Part shown: positions 8,671 through 18,676 of the stretch, in pieces
How positions within the stretch are numbered: position 1 is the stretch's first letter
Layout of the letters: the number at the start of each line of letters is the position of its first letter
Origin: Gammaproteobacteria bacterium
GTDB taxonomy: Bacteria > Pseudomonadota > Gammaproteobacteria > Pseudomonadales > Azotimanducaceae
Assembly (NCBI GenBank): GCA_028821515.1
Contig: JAPPGA010000029.1
Location: 28,694 to 92,693 of the forward strand
DNA: 64,000 nucleotides
Direction: 5' to 3'
Made by a program: the position numbers and the translations under genes
Notes under the pieces: generated by a model
Told to the model about the DNA's origin: nothing
Database searches by the model: none
What the model saw: the letters and a program-made list of their open reading frames with translations, nothing else

Positions 8671-9393
8671 ATGGCAAGGAGAGTTCGGAAGACCGAAGAC
8701 AAGATTCGCCTCATCCGCTACGCGAGCATAGGGTTCGTCGCGCTCGTCGCCGTGGTGACCGTGGCGGTCGGAATCTTCTATGGCACCGGCGCCGGTGCCG
8801 GGGGGGAAATCGCCGAGGATGACCACTACCGGCTGATCGACGGTGCGCGGCAGTCCCGGTCCCGGACCGTGGAGGTGGTGGAGTACTTTTCCTACACCTG
8901 CGTGTTGTGCCGCAACTTCGATCCAATGCTTGAGGGGTGGCAGGAGACCCTGCCGGAGGGGGCGAGTTTCCGCCGTGCGCATGTCGGATTTTCCGGCAGG
9001 GCCGAAATCCTTGCGCGTGCCCACGTGGTACTTGGGCAGGAGCAGGTCCTCGAAGCGAATCACGAACGCCTGTTTCGGGCCATTCATGACCGCAATCGCC
9101 AGTTCACGGGTCGCCAGCAACTCGCGGATTTCGTCGACGGTTACGGAGTGGAGCGGGACGCGTTCCTGGCCGCCATCGATCAGCCGGGTGTTCGCAGGGC
9201 CGTCGCAGCGATCGATGGCGCATTTCGCGACGCGGACCTCGTCGGAGTGCCAGCGATGGTGGTTGCGGGCAAATACGTAGTCAACATGGAACTCGGCCGC
9301 AAGCAGGTCCTCGCGGTCGTGGATCAGCTGGTGCGCGAGGAACTCGAGGCGCGGGCGGCGGACGAGGCCTCACAGGGCGAGGGCGCGGGTTAG
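8671..9393 (+). CDS. DsbA-like thiol:disulfide oxidoreductase with N-terminal membrane anchor
   Basis: Predicted 240 aa. A basic N-terminus and one TM segment (residues ~15-38) anchor a periplasmic thioredoxin-fold domain with FSYTCVLCRNFDPML. The active site is CVLC, not the CPHC of DsbA, and VGVPAMVV supplies the cis-Pro loop near residue 190. It likely introduces or shuffles disulfides in exported proteins. The unusual dipeptide between the cysteines should change redox potential (inference). Divergent from the glutaredoxin gene. Confidence 0.85.
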   Translation: MARRVRKTEDKIRLIRYASIGFVALVAVVTVAVGIFYGTGAGAGGEIAEDDHYRLIDGARQSRSRTVEVVEYFSYTCVLCRNFDPMLEGWQETLPEGASFRRAHVGFSGRAEILARAHVVLGQEQVLEANHERLFRAIHDRNRQFTGRQQLADFVDGYGVERDAFLAAIDQPGVRRAVAAIDGAFRDADLVGVPAMVVAGKYVVNMELGRKQVLAVVDQLVREELEARAADEASQGEGAG

Positions 9394-9397
9394 CGAG

Positions 9398-9964
9398 TCA
9401 CGTGCGCGGACGCGTCAACTGGTCCAGCGCGAACGCGACGTAGATGCGCGTATCCCGGAGACTGCCGTCGTTCGCGATCAGGTCCTTCTTCAGCAGTGAT
9501 TGCAGCGTGAAGCCGAGCCGTTCCGCGACCCGCCAGCTGCGCCGGTTGAGATCGTCCATGCGAATCTCGACGCGCTTGGCGCCCAACTCGAACAGCGCCT
9601 TCGCGAGCCACCAGGTCGACTCGCTGACATAGCCCTTGCCCGTCTCCCCTGTCCGGCACCAGTACCCGATCTCGAAGCCGGGCAGCTTCCAGTCTATGCG
9701 CGGCATTCCGGTGGCGCCTATGAGACGGCCGGTGTCGCGGTGCAGGATCAGGAGCTCCGCGCTGCTTCCGTTGTTGTAGCGAACGGCGGCGTCCCGGGCG
9801 AATGCCTCAGACTGTTCCACGGTCGGCACTTCCCTCGCCCATTGCATCCACGGGGACAGTTCCGCGAACGATTCGTGCACGGCCTGGTTGATCATGGTGC
9901 CGTCTCCGGCCCGTGGCCGCCGCAACAGCAGGCGCGGCGTGACGATTTCTTCCGGCAGCCTCAT
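9398..9964 (-). CDS. GNAT family N-acetyltransferase (RimJ/RimL type)
   Basis: Predicted 188 aa. N-terminal TPRLLLRRPRAGD, central GFEIGYWCRTGETGKGYVSE (acetyl-CoA binding loop) and the C-terminal NRRSWRVAERLGF motif are typical of RimL-like protein/peptide acetyltransferases. The start ATG overlaps the glcF stop (ATGA at 9961-9964), so it is translationally coupled to glycolate oxidase. The target is unknown. Confidence 0.85.
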   Translation of the reverse strand: MRLPEEIVTPRLLLRRPRAGDGTMINQAVHESFAELSPWMQWAREVPTVEQSEAFARDAAVRYNNGSSAELLILHRDTGRLIGATGMPRIDWKLPGFEIGYWCRTGETGKGYVSESTWWLAKALFELGAKRVEIRMDDLNRRSWRVAERLGFTLQSLLKKDLIANDGSLRDTRIYVAFALDQLTRPRT

Positions 9965-11139
9965 TGCAGCAACTGCAGCCAGTGGATCACGGGGACATCG
10001 CTGCCGTCGGCAAGATGCATATGGCAGCCGATGTTGGCGGTGGCGATGACGTCGGGGCGGTGTTCCATCAATGCGGCCGTCTTGCGCTGTTTCAGCTCGC
10101 CCGCGATCTCGGGCTGCAGTATCGAGTAGCTTCCGGCGGACCCGCAGCAAAGGTGCGCATCGCGTACCGGTAGCAACTCGTATCCGGCCCGGCCCAGGAG
10201 CTCTTCGACGCGGCCGTTGATCTTCTGTCCGTGCTGCAGGGTACATGGCGCGTGCCAGGCGACCCGATGCATGTCGTCGCGCTTGCCGAACTCGAATTCG
10301 TGGAGGAGTTCGGAAACATCGCACACTTTCGCCGCGAAATCCGTGGCAGCCGCCGCGTAGTCCGGTGCCAGGGCCAGGATACGATCATACTCCTTCAGCG
10401 TGACGCCACAGCCGGTCGCCGTGGAGACGATGCGGTCGGCGCCGGGCCAGTCCATTCGGTCCAGGTTGCGCGCAATGTCGGCTCGCGCCCGCCCCGCGTT
10501 TCCGAGATGCAGGCTCAGACCCCCGCAGCAGCCCTCGTTGGGGTCGAACCGGGCCGCGATGCCGCGGTCCGCGAGCAGTTTCCTGAGATGAACGTTTACT
10601 TCCGGGGTCATCACGCGCTGTACGCAGCCCTGCAACAACAGCACTTCACCGGTGCCCGCCGCCGCATCCGGCTCCGGTGGACGGCGCAGCATCGCGCGCA
10701 GGTGTCGGGGCGCGAGGCGTTCGAACGGCAGGGCGGCCCGAAGCCAGCGCCGCAGCTTCTCAGGGTGCGGAACGACGCGCGTCAGCCACCAGCGAACGAG
10801 ACGGTCGAAGAGACCGCGCCCTGGGCGGCGCTCGAGAAACTCGCGGCCGATCTCAAGCAGTTCGCCGTACCGGACACCGGATGGACAGGTCGTCTCGCAG
10901 GCCCGGCAGGTGAGGCAGCGGTCCAGGTGCGTGGTGACGGCGGCATTCGGCGTCTGGGTCTCCAGCATTTCCTTGATCAGATAGATGCGCCCACGCGGGC
11001 CGTCGAGTTCGTTGCCCAGCACCTGGTAGGTGGGGCACGTCGCATTGCAGAAACCGCAGTGCACACAGGACCGAAGGATCGCGTTCGCGCGCTCGCCCTC
11101 GGGTGTCGCGAGAAACTCTGCCGGCAGGTCAGTCTGCAT
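9961..11139 (-). CDS. glcF: Glycolate oxidase iron-sulfur subunit GlcF
   Basis: Predicted 392 aa. Two 4Fe-4S motifs, CVHCGFCNATCP (from residue 25) and CLTCRACETTCP (from 75), are followed by two CCG domains (EGCCGG, HLCCGSAGS), the standard GlcF layout and length. It passes electrons from the FAD subunits to the quinone pool at the membrane. Its start overlaps the end of glcE by 11 bp and its stop overlaps the GNAT gene by 4 bp. Confidence 0.95.
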   Translation of the reverse strand: MQTDLPAEFLATPEGERANAILRSCVHCGFCNATCPTYQVLGNELDGPRGRIYLIKEMLETQTPNAAVTTHLDRCLTCRACETTCPSGVRYGELLEIGREFLERRPGRGLFDRLVRWWLTRVVPHPEKLRRWLRAALPFERLAPRHLRAMLRRPPEPDAAAGTGEVLLLQGCVQRVMTPEVNVHLRKLLADRGIAARFDPNEGCCGGLSLHLGNAGRARADIARNLDRMDWPGADRIVSTATGCGVTLKEYDRILALAPDYAAAATDFAAKVCDVSELLHEFEFGKRDDMHRVAWHAPCTLQHGQKINGRVEELLGRAGYELLPVRDAHLCCGSAGSYSILQPEIAGELKQRKTAALMEHRPDVIATANIGCHMHLADGSDVPVIHWLQLLQ

Positions 11140-12253
11140 GGGGAAGGAGTTCCGTGTTAAGGATGCCCGCAGGATCGAAGGCGACCTTCAGCCGGCCCAT
11201 GTACTTCCTGACCGCCGGGGCGACATCGTCGAGGCGCGGCGGAAACGACGCCGCGTACCCGCCGGCGACGCGCGCCCTGGCCTGGACGGTGTCCGCGTCG
11301 GCGTCGGTGCGCCACCAGACCCTCGCTCCGGCCCACTCCGTCAGGGTGTTCGCTTCGTCGAAGATGCTTCCGAGCGGCAGGGAGAGCATCCATAGACGGC
11401 CGGAGCCTTCAGCCGGGGAATCTGCCCCGGCCTCTGACGCGTGAGAGAGCGTTGGCGTTCCCCCCGTCGGTGGAGGCGTACTTCCATGGAAGCCCGAGAA
11501 GAAGGGATGGGTGTGATCGCGTACGCCCTGGAAAAACACCTCGTCTTCGACTTCGAGGTCGAGATCGAGTCCCGCTGCCGCGTGCGAGGCGGCCTCGGGG
11601 CTGCCAGACAGCCGAATGCGCAATACGCCGCCGCAATAGGCGGTGGCCGTGACCGGCAAGGGCTGGCGAAGCAGGTCGCAGGTTAGTCCGTGGGCCGTGT
11701 CTGGCGTACATTCGCGGGCCAGTGTCAGCGAGGTTTCCGGCAGGGGGCGGACGCGAAGACTGACGTCGAGCAGGAGTCCGAGGGTGCCGAAGGCACCGGC
11801 CATCAACCTCGAGACGTCGTATCCCGCGACGTTCTTCAGCACCTGTCCGCCAAAGGCAAGCCTCTGGCCCATGCCGTTGACGATGGTGACGCCGAGAATG
11901 GCGTCACGCGCCGAGCCGAACCAGGGGCGGCCCGGCCCGGAGAGCCCTGCCGCCACTGCGCCGCCCAGCGTCCCCCGGCCGCCGAACTGCGGAGGTTCAA
12001 AGGGCAACGCCTGACCGGCATCCGCGAGGACCGATTCGATGTCATTCAGAGGTGAACCCGCTCGGGCGACAACGACCAACTCGTCGGGACGATAGTCGAC
12101 GACGCCTTCGTGGCCGGCCGTCGAGACTGTTTCCGATCCGTTGGGCGTACCCGACTTGCTGCCGCTGCCGACGATGGTGAGGGAACGGCCAGTCTCGCTG
12201 GCTGCGGCGACGGCGGCGGTTAGCGGCTCGGAACGGTCTCCGTCGGACGGCAC
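11129..12253 (-). CDS. glcE: Glycolate oxidase FAD-binding subunit GlcE, with an in-frame repeat insertion
   Basis: Predicted 374 aa. FAD_binding_4 features: TIVGSGSKSG near residue 29, GRGTLGGAVAAGLSGPGRPWFGS, and AGYDVSRLMAGAFGTLG. The GTG start at 12253 shares one base with the glcD stop (TAGTG). Residues ~252-284, between HPFFSG and RLWMLSLPLGS, are a Gly/Pro/Ser-rich stretch encoded by a dispersed repeat (11404-11499, 96 bp = 32 codons). I recall no such insert in GlcE proteins, where these two segments are nearly adjacent. The frame is intact, so the protein is probably functional with an extra surface loop. Confidence 0.92.
   Translation of the reverse strand: MPSDGDRSEPLTAAVAAASETGRSLTIVGSGSKSGTPNGSETVSTAGHEGVVDYRPDELVVVARAGSPLNDIESVLADAGQALPFEPPQFGGRGTLGGAVAAGLSGPGRPWFGSARDAILGVTIVNGMGQRLAFGGQVLKNVAGYDVSRLMAGAFGTLGLLLDVSLRVRPLPETSLTLARECTPDTAHGLTCDLLRQPLPVTATAYCGGVLRIRLSGSPEAASHAAAGLDLDLEVEDEVFFQGVRDHTHPFFSGFHGSTPPPTGGTPTLSHASEAGADSPAEGSGRLWMLSLPLGSIFDEANTLTEWAGARVWWRTDADADTVQARARVAGGYAASFPPRLDDVAPAVRKYMGRLKVAFDPAGILNTELLPHAD
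11404..11499. repeat. Dispersed modular repeat inserted in frame in glcE (copy A)
   Basis: 96 bp unit. Bases 11448-11499 match 16464-16515 at 41 of 52 positions, including GGAGGCGTAC-T/A-TCCATGGAAG. The left end AGCCTTCAGC (11404-11413) also occurs at 44834-44843. It holds a 7-bp hairpin (GCCGGGG at 11412-11418 with CCCCGGC at 11425-11431) and a palindrome CTTCCATGGAAG (11481-11492). No ORF or transposase of its own; behaves like a MITE or REP-type element. Confidence 0.7.
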
Positions 12254-13707
12254 TAGAATCGCTCCAGTCCCGCGTGCGGCAGTGCGCCGCCCCTGACATG
12301 CATGCCGCCGAGTTCCGAGCAGCGGGCGAGGGTTGGAATCGCCTTGCCGGGGTTCATCAGGCCTTCGGGGTCGAAAGCGGCCTTCAGCCGGTGGAACTGG
12401 TCGAGTTCCGTGTCCGTGAACTGGGCGCACATCGCGTCGAGTTTCTCGACCCCGACGCCGTGCTCTCCCGTGACGGTCCCGCCCCGAGCGACGCAGAGCT
12501 TGAGAATTTCGCCGCCGAACTGCTCGGCTTTTTCGAGTTCGCCGGGCTTGCTGGAGTCAAAGAGGATGAGTGGGTGCAGGTTGCCGTCGCCAGCGTGGAA
12601 GACGTTCGCCACCGGGAGCCCGAAGCGCTCCGACAGGATAGCGATCTCGGTCAGTACGTCGCCGAGTTCGCGGCGCGGGATGGTGCCGTCCATGCAGTAG
12701 TAGTCGGGTGCCATCCTCCCGGCGGCGGGGAAGGCCGCCTTGCGTCCGCGCCAGAGGTTCTCGCGGTCGGCCTCCTCGGAGGCGATGCGCACGCCCGTCG
12801 CGCCGGCCTCGTCGAGGATGCCGCGCACGATTCCGACGTCCGCGTTCACGCCCTCCTCGGTGCCATCGAGTTCGCAGAGCAGGATCGCCGCGGCATCGCG
12901 TGGATACCCGGCGTTGGCATAGTCTTCGGCGGCGTTGATGGCGAGCGCGTCCATCATTTCGAGTCCGGCCGGAATGACGCCGCCCCGGATGATGGCCGCG
13001 ACGGCGTCGCCAGCACGCCGGAGGTCGTCGAACGCGGCGAGCAGCACGCGCTTCGCGAACGGTTCGGGCAGCAGTTTCACGACCACTTCGGTGACGACGC
13101 CGAGCATCCCCTCCGATCCCACCATCGCGGCAATCAGGTCATAGCCGGGCGCGTCGAGGGTCTTTCCGCCGAGCACCAGTTCGTCACCTTCGAGGGTCTG
13201 CACCGTCATGCCGAGCACGTTGTTGAGCGTCAGGCCGTACTTCAGGCAATGTACGCCGCCGGAGTTCTCCGCCACGTTGCCACCGATGCTGCAGGCGATC
13301 TGCGACGATGGGTCGGGCGCGTAGTAGAGGCCGAAGGGCGCCGCCGCCTCGGTGATCCTCGCATTGGGAACGCCAGGCTCGACCCGCGCGACGCGGGCCT
13401 GGGGGATCACTTCAAGGATTCGGTTCATCTTCGTGAGCGTCAGCAGCACGCCGTCGGCGAGCGGACGCGCCCCGCCGGAAAGGCCCGTACCGGCGCCGCG
13501 CGTAACCACCGGTACCCGATGCTCACGGCAGATCCGCAGCACCGCGCGCACCTGCTTCACCGTCTCGGGAAGGGCGACGACCCAGGGCTTCTGCCTGATC
13601 GCCGTCAGGCCGTCGGTTTCGAAAGGCGTCAGCGCGTGGGTGTCGGTGACCACGCTCCCGGCGGATAGTTCTTCCCGCAGGAGATTAATGACTCGGGGGT
13701 TGCGCAT
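12253..13707 (-). CDS. glcD: Glycolate oxidase FAD-linked subunit GlcD
   Basis: Predicted 484 aa, close to the usual GlcD length. VVTRGAGTGLSGGA, YYAPDPSSQIACSIGGN, GGVHCLKYGLT and FHAGDGNLHP are hallmark segments for FAD binding and the active site; GEHGVGVEK is near the C-terminus. It oxidises glycolate or D-lactate to the 2-oxo acid. First gene of the glcD-glcE-glcF-GNAT operon. The ATG at 13707 is preceded by AAGGAGG at a rather long spacing (~14 nt); an upstream extension to 13806 would run through the promoter region. Confidence 0.95.
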   Translation of the reverse strand: MRNPRVINLLREELSAGSVVTDTHALTPFETDGLTAIRQKPWVVALPETVKQVRAVLRICREHRVPVVTRGAGTGLSGGARPLADGVLLTLTKMNRILEVIPQARVARVEPGVPNARITEAAAPFGLYYAPDPSSQIACSIGGNVAENSGGVHCLKYGLTLNNVLGMTVQTLEGDELVLGGKTLDAPGYDLIAAMVGSEGMLGVVTEVVVKLLPEPFAKRVLLAAFDDLRRAGDAVAAIIRGGVIPAGLEMMDALAINAAEDYANAGYPRDAAAILLCELDGTEEGVNADVGIVRGILDEAGATGVRIASEEADRENLWRGRKAAFPAAGRMAPDYYCMDGTIPRRELGDVLTEIAILSERFGLPVANVFHAGDGNLHPLILFDSSKPGELEKAEQFGGEILKLCVARGGTVTGEHGVGVEKLDAMCAQFTDTELDQFHRLKAAFDPEGLMNPGKAIPTLARCSELGGMHVRGGALPHAGLERF

Positions 13708-13750
13708 GGGGCGTGTGACGCCCTCCTTGGGTTGTCGCCACCGCGACGGA

Positions 13751-13756
13751 ATTATA
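13751..13756 (-). promoter_or_regulatory. Candidate -10 box of the glcD operon
   Basis: Reads TATAAT on the minus strand, about 44 bp before the glcD ATG. The -35 region is poor (TTCCGT at roughly 17-18 bp). The divergent TlpA-like gene starts ~100 bp away, so this short gap must hold both promoters. Confidence 0.4.
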
Positions 13757-13859
13757 CGCGGCGCCGGGGCGGGCACGGAACGCTCGGCAACCTCAGCGGT
13801 TCCCATAGGGGTTCGAGTAGGGTCAAATACGGGAAGACCCTGGCCACGAGGTGGTTTCC

Positions 13860-15107
13860 ATGAAGAGTTGGGCGAAGTGGTTGGTGCTCGCCATGTTGGG
13901 CGCCTGCCCGGTCAATGCCGACGAAGCGTCGGTGATGGTGCTTGAAGGAGACGCGTCCGCGTTCTACACGAACGGAGACTTCGTCGTGTTCGATCAGATG
14001 CGCGCCGGTGGTGGTGCGATGAAAATGGTGAAAGCCGCGCCGTTGGATGATGCGTCGGGTTCCGATGAACCGGATCCGGGCGTCCTCGCCCGGGCGCCGA
14101 TCGGCCCGGATGGCAGGTTCCACCTGGAAGTCGAGGTGGAAGAGCCCCGCATGGTTTCTTTCTATGTCGAGAATGCGGTGGGCCCCGAAGGACAGCGCTG
14201 GGGGCGGGTCAGCGGACTCCGGTTCATCCTGGAGCCGGGCGAACTGAATCTGAAAATGTCGTCAAGCAGCCGTTTCGTCGTGAGAGGCGGTCACTACAAC
14301 GATGCCGTTTACAACTCGTGGCGGCTTTCGGAGGAGTACATGGCGGCCGACGCCGAGTACCGGGAGTTGACGAAGCCGGTGGAAGGGGCGTCGAAAGAGG
14401 AGGAGGAACTGCGTTGGGACCGCATGGTCGAGGCGCAGAGGAATGCCTCGAAGCTGGAGATGGAAGGCATGTCCAGGGTTGCGCGGACCCACCCGGACCC
14501 GAAGGTAAGGCGGCTCGCGATCGAGTCGTCGTGGCTGTGGGGTCCGTGGATGCTCGAGGCACTGCGCGGCCTCGCCCAGTTGACGCCCGACGACCCGTGG
14601 GTGATCGAACGCCTGGCGGGGGCGGAAGCCGCCGAGGAACGTTGGGCGCAGGAAAGGCAGTTGGGAGTCGGCGACACGTGCCTTGACTTCACGGGGGAGA
14701 CGCTTGCGGGCGAGTCGGTGCAACTGGCCGAGGTGCGGGCGGACAACCGCTACGTGCTGCTCGACTTTTGGGCGTCCTGGTGCGGCTCCTGCCGGGTGGA
14801 GTTCCCGCACATGATGGAGGCCTACGAACTCTTCAGCGACCAGGGTTTCGAGATCGTCTCGTTCACCATCGACGAGGACCGGGAGGCCTGGGAGGTGGCG
14901 TCCGCTGAGGAGGACCTGCCGTGGATCGACGTGGGCATGGGCCCGGGGGCGGGAGCGGCCGCCGCCTATAACGTCAGGGGTGTGCCGGACAGCTACCTGA
15001 TCGATGCACGGACCGGCGAGATCCTTGCCACCGACCTGCGGCGTCATCAACTCCGGCGAAAGCTCGAGGACCTGTTCGTACAGGCGCCCTCGACGGACGA
15101 GGGCTAG
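13860..15107 (+). CDS. TlpA-like thioredoxin-fold protein, exported
   Basis: Predicted 415 aa with a signal peptide (MKSWAKWLVLAMLGACPVNA, cleavage near residue 20). The N-terminal ~130 residues resemble a DUF4369-type beta domain, followed by a helical linker (~150-260). The C-terminal TlpA/ResA thioredoxin domain has FWASWCGSCRVEFP and cis-Pro in RGVPDSYLID. Predicted periplasmic disulfide reductase, as in cytochrome maturation or stress, but no cyt c genes are nearby. ATG at 13860 follows GAGGTGG. It ends 4 bp before the dihydroorotase start, so probably co-transcribed. Confidence 0.88.
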   Translation: MKSWAKWLVLAMLGACPVNADEASVMVLEGDASAFYTNGDFVVFDQMRAGGGAMKMVKAAPLDDASGSDEPDPGVLARAPIGPDGRFHLEVEVEEPRMVSFYVENAVGPEGQRWGRVSGLRFILEPGELNLKMSSSSRFVVRGGHYNDAVYNSWRLSEEYMAADAEYRELTKPVEGASKEEEELRWDRMVEAQRNASKLEMEGMSRVARTHPDPKVRRLAIESSWLWGPWMLEALRGLAQLTPDDPWVIERLAGAEAAEERWAQERQLGVGDTCLDFTGETLAGESVQLAEVRADNRYVLLDFWASWCGSCRVEFPHMMEAYELFSDQGFEIVSFTIDEDREAWEVASAEEDLPWIDVGMGPGAGAAAAYNVRGVPDSYLIDARTGEILATDLRRHQLRRKLEDLFVQAPSTDEG

Positions 15108-15111
15108 GCGC

Positions 15112-16425
15112 ATGGGTGCGAGAACCGTCATCAAGAACGCCCGGATCGTCAATGAGGGCGCGATAGTGCAGGGCGACCTCGCGATGCGGGATGGACGCAT
15201 CGAGCGTATCGGTGGATCTATCGCGGGTGATGTCGAGATAGACGCCGCCGGCGCCTGGCTGATGCCGGGGATGATCGACGACCAGGTGCATTTTCGTGAA
15301 CCCGGGTTCGAACACAAGGCCAACATCGAGACGGAGTCGGCGGCCGCCCTGGCAGGTGGCGTGACGAGCTACATGGAGATGCCTAACTGCATCCCGCAGA
15401 CCATCGACGCGGGGGCGCTGGAGGACAAGCATCGCCGCGCAGCGGCCAAATCCGCTGCCAACTACGCGTTCTATTTCGGGGCGACGAACGACAATCTCGA
15501 AGCAATCAAGGCCGTCGATCCCCTGAAGGCGTGCGGCGTCAAGGTGTTCATGGGCGCGTCCACGGGCAACATGCTGGTGGACGACGAAGAGACCCTGGAG
15601 GGCATCTTCGCGTCGAGTCCGCTGGTCATCGCCACGCACTGCGAGGACACGCCGACGATTCTTGCCAACGAGGCGCGGGCGCAAGCGGAATACGGCGATG
15701 CGATCCCCATCGAAATGCATCCCCGGATCCGCTCGGAGGAGGCCTGCTACAAGTCGTCGAGCCTCGCCGTGGAACTCGCGAGACGCTACGGCAGCAGGCT
15801 GCACGTGCTGCATCTCACGACCGCGCGCGAACTGGAGTTGTTCGAGACGGGACCCATCGAAGGCAAGCGCATCACGGCCGAAGTCTGCGTGCACCATCTC
15901 TTTTTCGACGAGACGGACTACGCGACGCGCGGGGCGGACATCAAGTGCAACCCGGCGATCAAGACACCGGACGACAGGCGGGCGCTGCGGGCGGCAGTGC
16001 TCGAGGACCGCATCGACATCGTGGCGACGGACCACGCGCCGCATACACGGGAAGAAAAAGGTCTTCGCTATGTCGATGCACCGTCGGGCATGCCGCTCGT
16101 TCAGCACGCCCTCCTGAGCCTCCTCGAATACACGCCTGTGGAGACGGTGGTGCATAAGACAGCCCATGCGCCGGCACTCAGGTTCGGCGTCAGGGAACGC
16201 GGTTTCCTGCGCGAGGGGTACTGGGCCGACCTGGTGTTGATCGATCCGGGCCGGACGACAGCGGTCGACGACGAGCGCCTCTACTACAAGTGCGGCTGGT
16301 CGCCGTTTTCCGGAGTGACTTTCAGATCGCGCGTCACCCACACGTTCCTCAACGGGAACCTGGTGTTCTCGGACGGCGAAGTGCGCGACACGTCACGCGC
16401 CATGGCCGTGGAATTCGACCGTTAA
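15112..16425 (+). CDS. pyrC: Dihydroorotase-type cyclic amidohydrolase
   Basis: Predicted 437 aa amidohydrolase. DQVHFREPG follows the first strand; VKVFMGASTGNMLVDD, HCEDT, HVLHLTTARE and IVATDHAPHTREEKG give the metal-binding and catalytic residues. The usual DxHxH is DxQxH here; as I recall this Gln is normal in one subgroup of bacterial dihydroorotases, and the overall motif set matches it. It would interconvert carbamoyl aspartate and dihydroorotate in pyrimidine synthesis. Length is normal. It follows the TlpA-like gene by 4 bp, an unusual partner. Confidence 0.88.
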   Translation: MGARTVIKNARIVNEGAIVQGDLAMRDGRIERIGGSIAGDVEIDAAGAWLMPGMIDDQVHFREPGFEHKANIETESAAALAGGVTSYMEMPNCIPQTIDAGALEDKHRRAAAKSAANYAFYFGATNDNLEAIKAVDPLKACGVKVFMGASTGNMLVDDEETLEGIFASSPLVIATHCEDTPTILANEARAQAEYGDAIPIEMHPRIRSEEACYKSSSLAVELARRYGSRLHVLHLTTARELELFETGPIEGKRITAEVCVHHLFFDETDYATRGADIKCNPAIKTPDDRRALRAAVLEDRIDIVATDHAPHTREEKGLRYVDAPSGMPLVQHALLSLLEYTPVETVVHKTAHAPALRFGVRERGFLREGYWADLVLIDPGRTTAVDDERLYYKCGWSPFSGVTFRSRVTHTFLNGNLVFSDGEVRDTSRAMAVEFDR

Positions 16426-16451
16426 CCCAACTGACGTCGTGCTGATCAGTG

Positions 16452-16478
16452 GCCTGCAAAGGAAGTGCTGGCTTTTTT
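16452..16478 (+). terminator. Intrinsic terminator after the dihydroorotase gene
   Basis: Stem GCCTGCA (16452-16458) with TGCTGGC (16466-16472), one T-T mismatch, 7-nt loop, then six T (16473-16478). It begins 27 bp after the stop codon. Its right arm and T-run lie inside repeat copy B. Confidence 0.6.
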
Positions 16479-16515
16479 CCCGCTGCTGGAGGCGTACATC
16501 CATGGAAGCCCGCGA
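16464..16515. repeat. Dispersed repeat copy B
   Basis: 52 bp matching 11448-11499 with 11 mismatches. The best conserved block is GGAGGCGTACATCCATGG followed by AAGCCCG. Intergenic here, whereas copy A is inside glcE. Confidence 0.7.
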
Positions 16516-16821
16516 AATGTAGGCGTCCGACTTACCTGTTCTTGAGAGATGTCTGGTGACATGTTGCGAGACTGGCCGGTTGACTTGGGGATGTGATCCG
16601 CGGACGATTTCTGGTGACGGTTCATGATCCCATTGGCGGCGTGAGCGCGGAATCGAGAGGCTGGATGACCGAATGCTTGTACGACCGAACGGAGAACAGC
16701 GACTGGCCGACGTGATGGCCAACGCCACGCTGGTGGGGCGCATCGCCGCAGCCGCCAGGCTGAGCGCAAGGCGCAGGCGCGAGATCGCCGTGAGTTGCGT
16801 CAAGGCGCGTATCGGGCACGA

Positions 16822-16995
16822 ATGATGGCGGCCAAAATGGATGTCGGCGGCTACTCGACCGATGAGCGTCTCGCACGCCTGGAAACCCACTTGCTGCATA
16901 TGGCCACCAAAGCATGGGTTCTCGGAGGCGTGGTAGGCGGCATGGTGGCGGCGGCGACCCTGACGCTCGCTATCATCAAGCTGTTTGCCGTATAG
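16822..16995 (+). CDS. Small single-pass membrane protein
   Basis: Predicted 57 aa. Acidic/helical N-terminal half (TDERLARLETHLLHMATK, coiled-coil-like) followed by a Gly/Ala-rich TM segment (~residues 32-54). The layout resembles small phage XhlA-like or DUF1640-like proteins, but I cannot assign a family. No strong ribosome site precedes 16822; starts at 16795 or 16837 are possible. It is convergent with the acyl-CoA ligase at 17009. Confidence 0.5.
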   Translation: MMAAKMDVGGYSTDERLARLETHLLHMATKAWVLGGVVGGMVAAATLTLAIIKLFAV

Positions 16996-17008
16996 CTGGA
17001 GAGACACA

Positions 17009-18664
<1,656 letters not shown>

Positions 18665-18676
18665 TCGCCGCAGTTC

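Larger units (their letters stand above)
16426..16821. other. Gap holding a terminator and a dispersed repeat
   Basis: About 400 bp after the dihydroorotase gene. Besides the terminator and repeat copy B there is no gene I can support. An open minus-strand frame through 16446-16628 encodes part of the repeat and has no ribosome site. Confidence 0.5.

Noticed and set aside
7034..8731. Long open frames antisense to real genes (also 12274-13668, 31220-32458, 34809-36218, 46015-47094)
   Set aside because: They mirror well-supported genes on the opposite strand, have low-complexity Arg/His/Pro-rich translations and no domains. High GC produces such frames.
16446..16628. Small minus-strand frame over repeat copy B
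   Set aside because: No ribosome site, and the translation is derived from a dispersed repeat.
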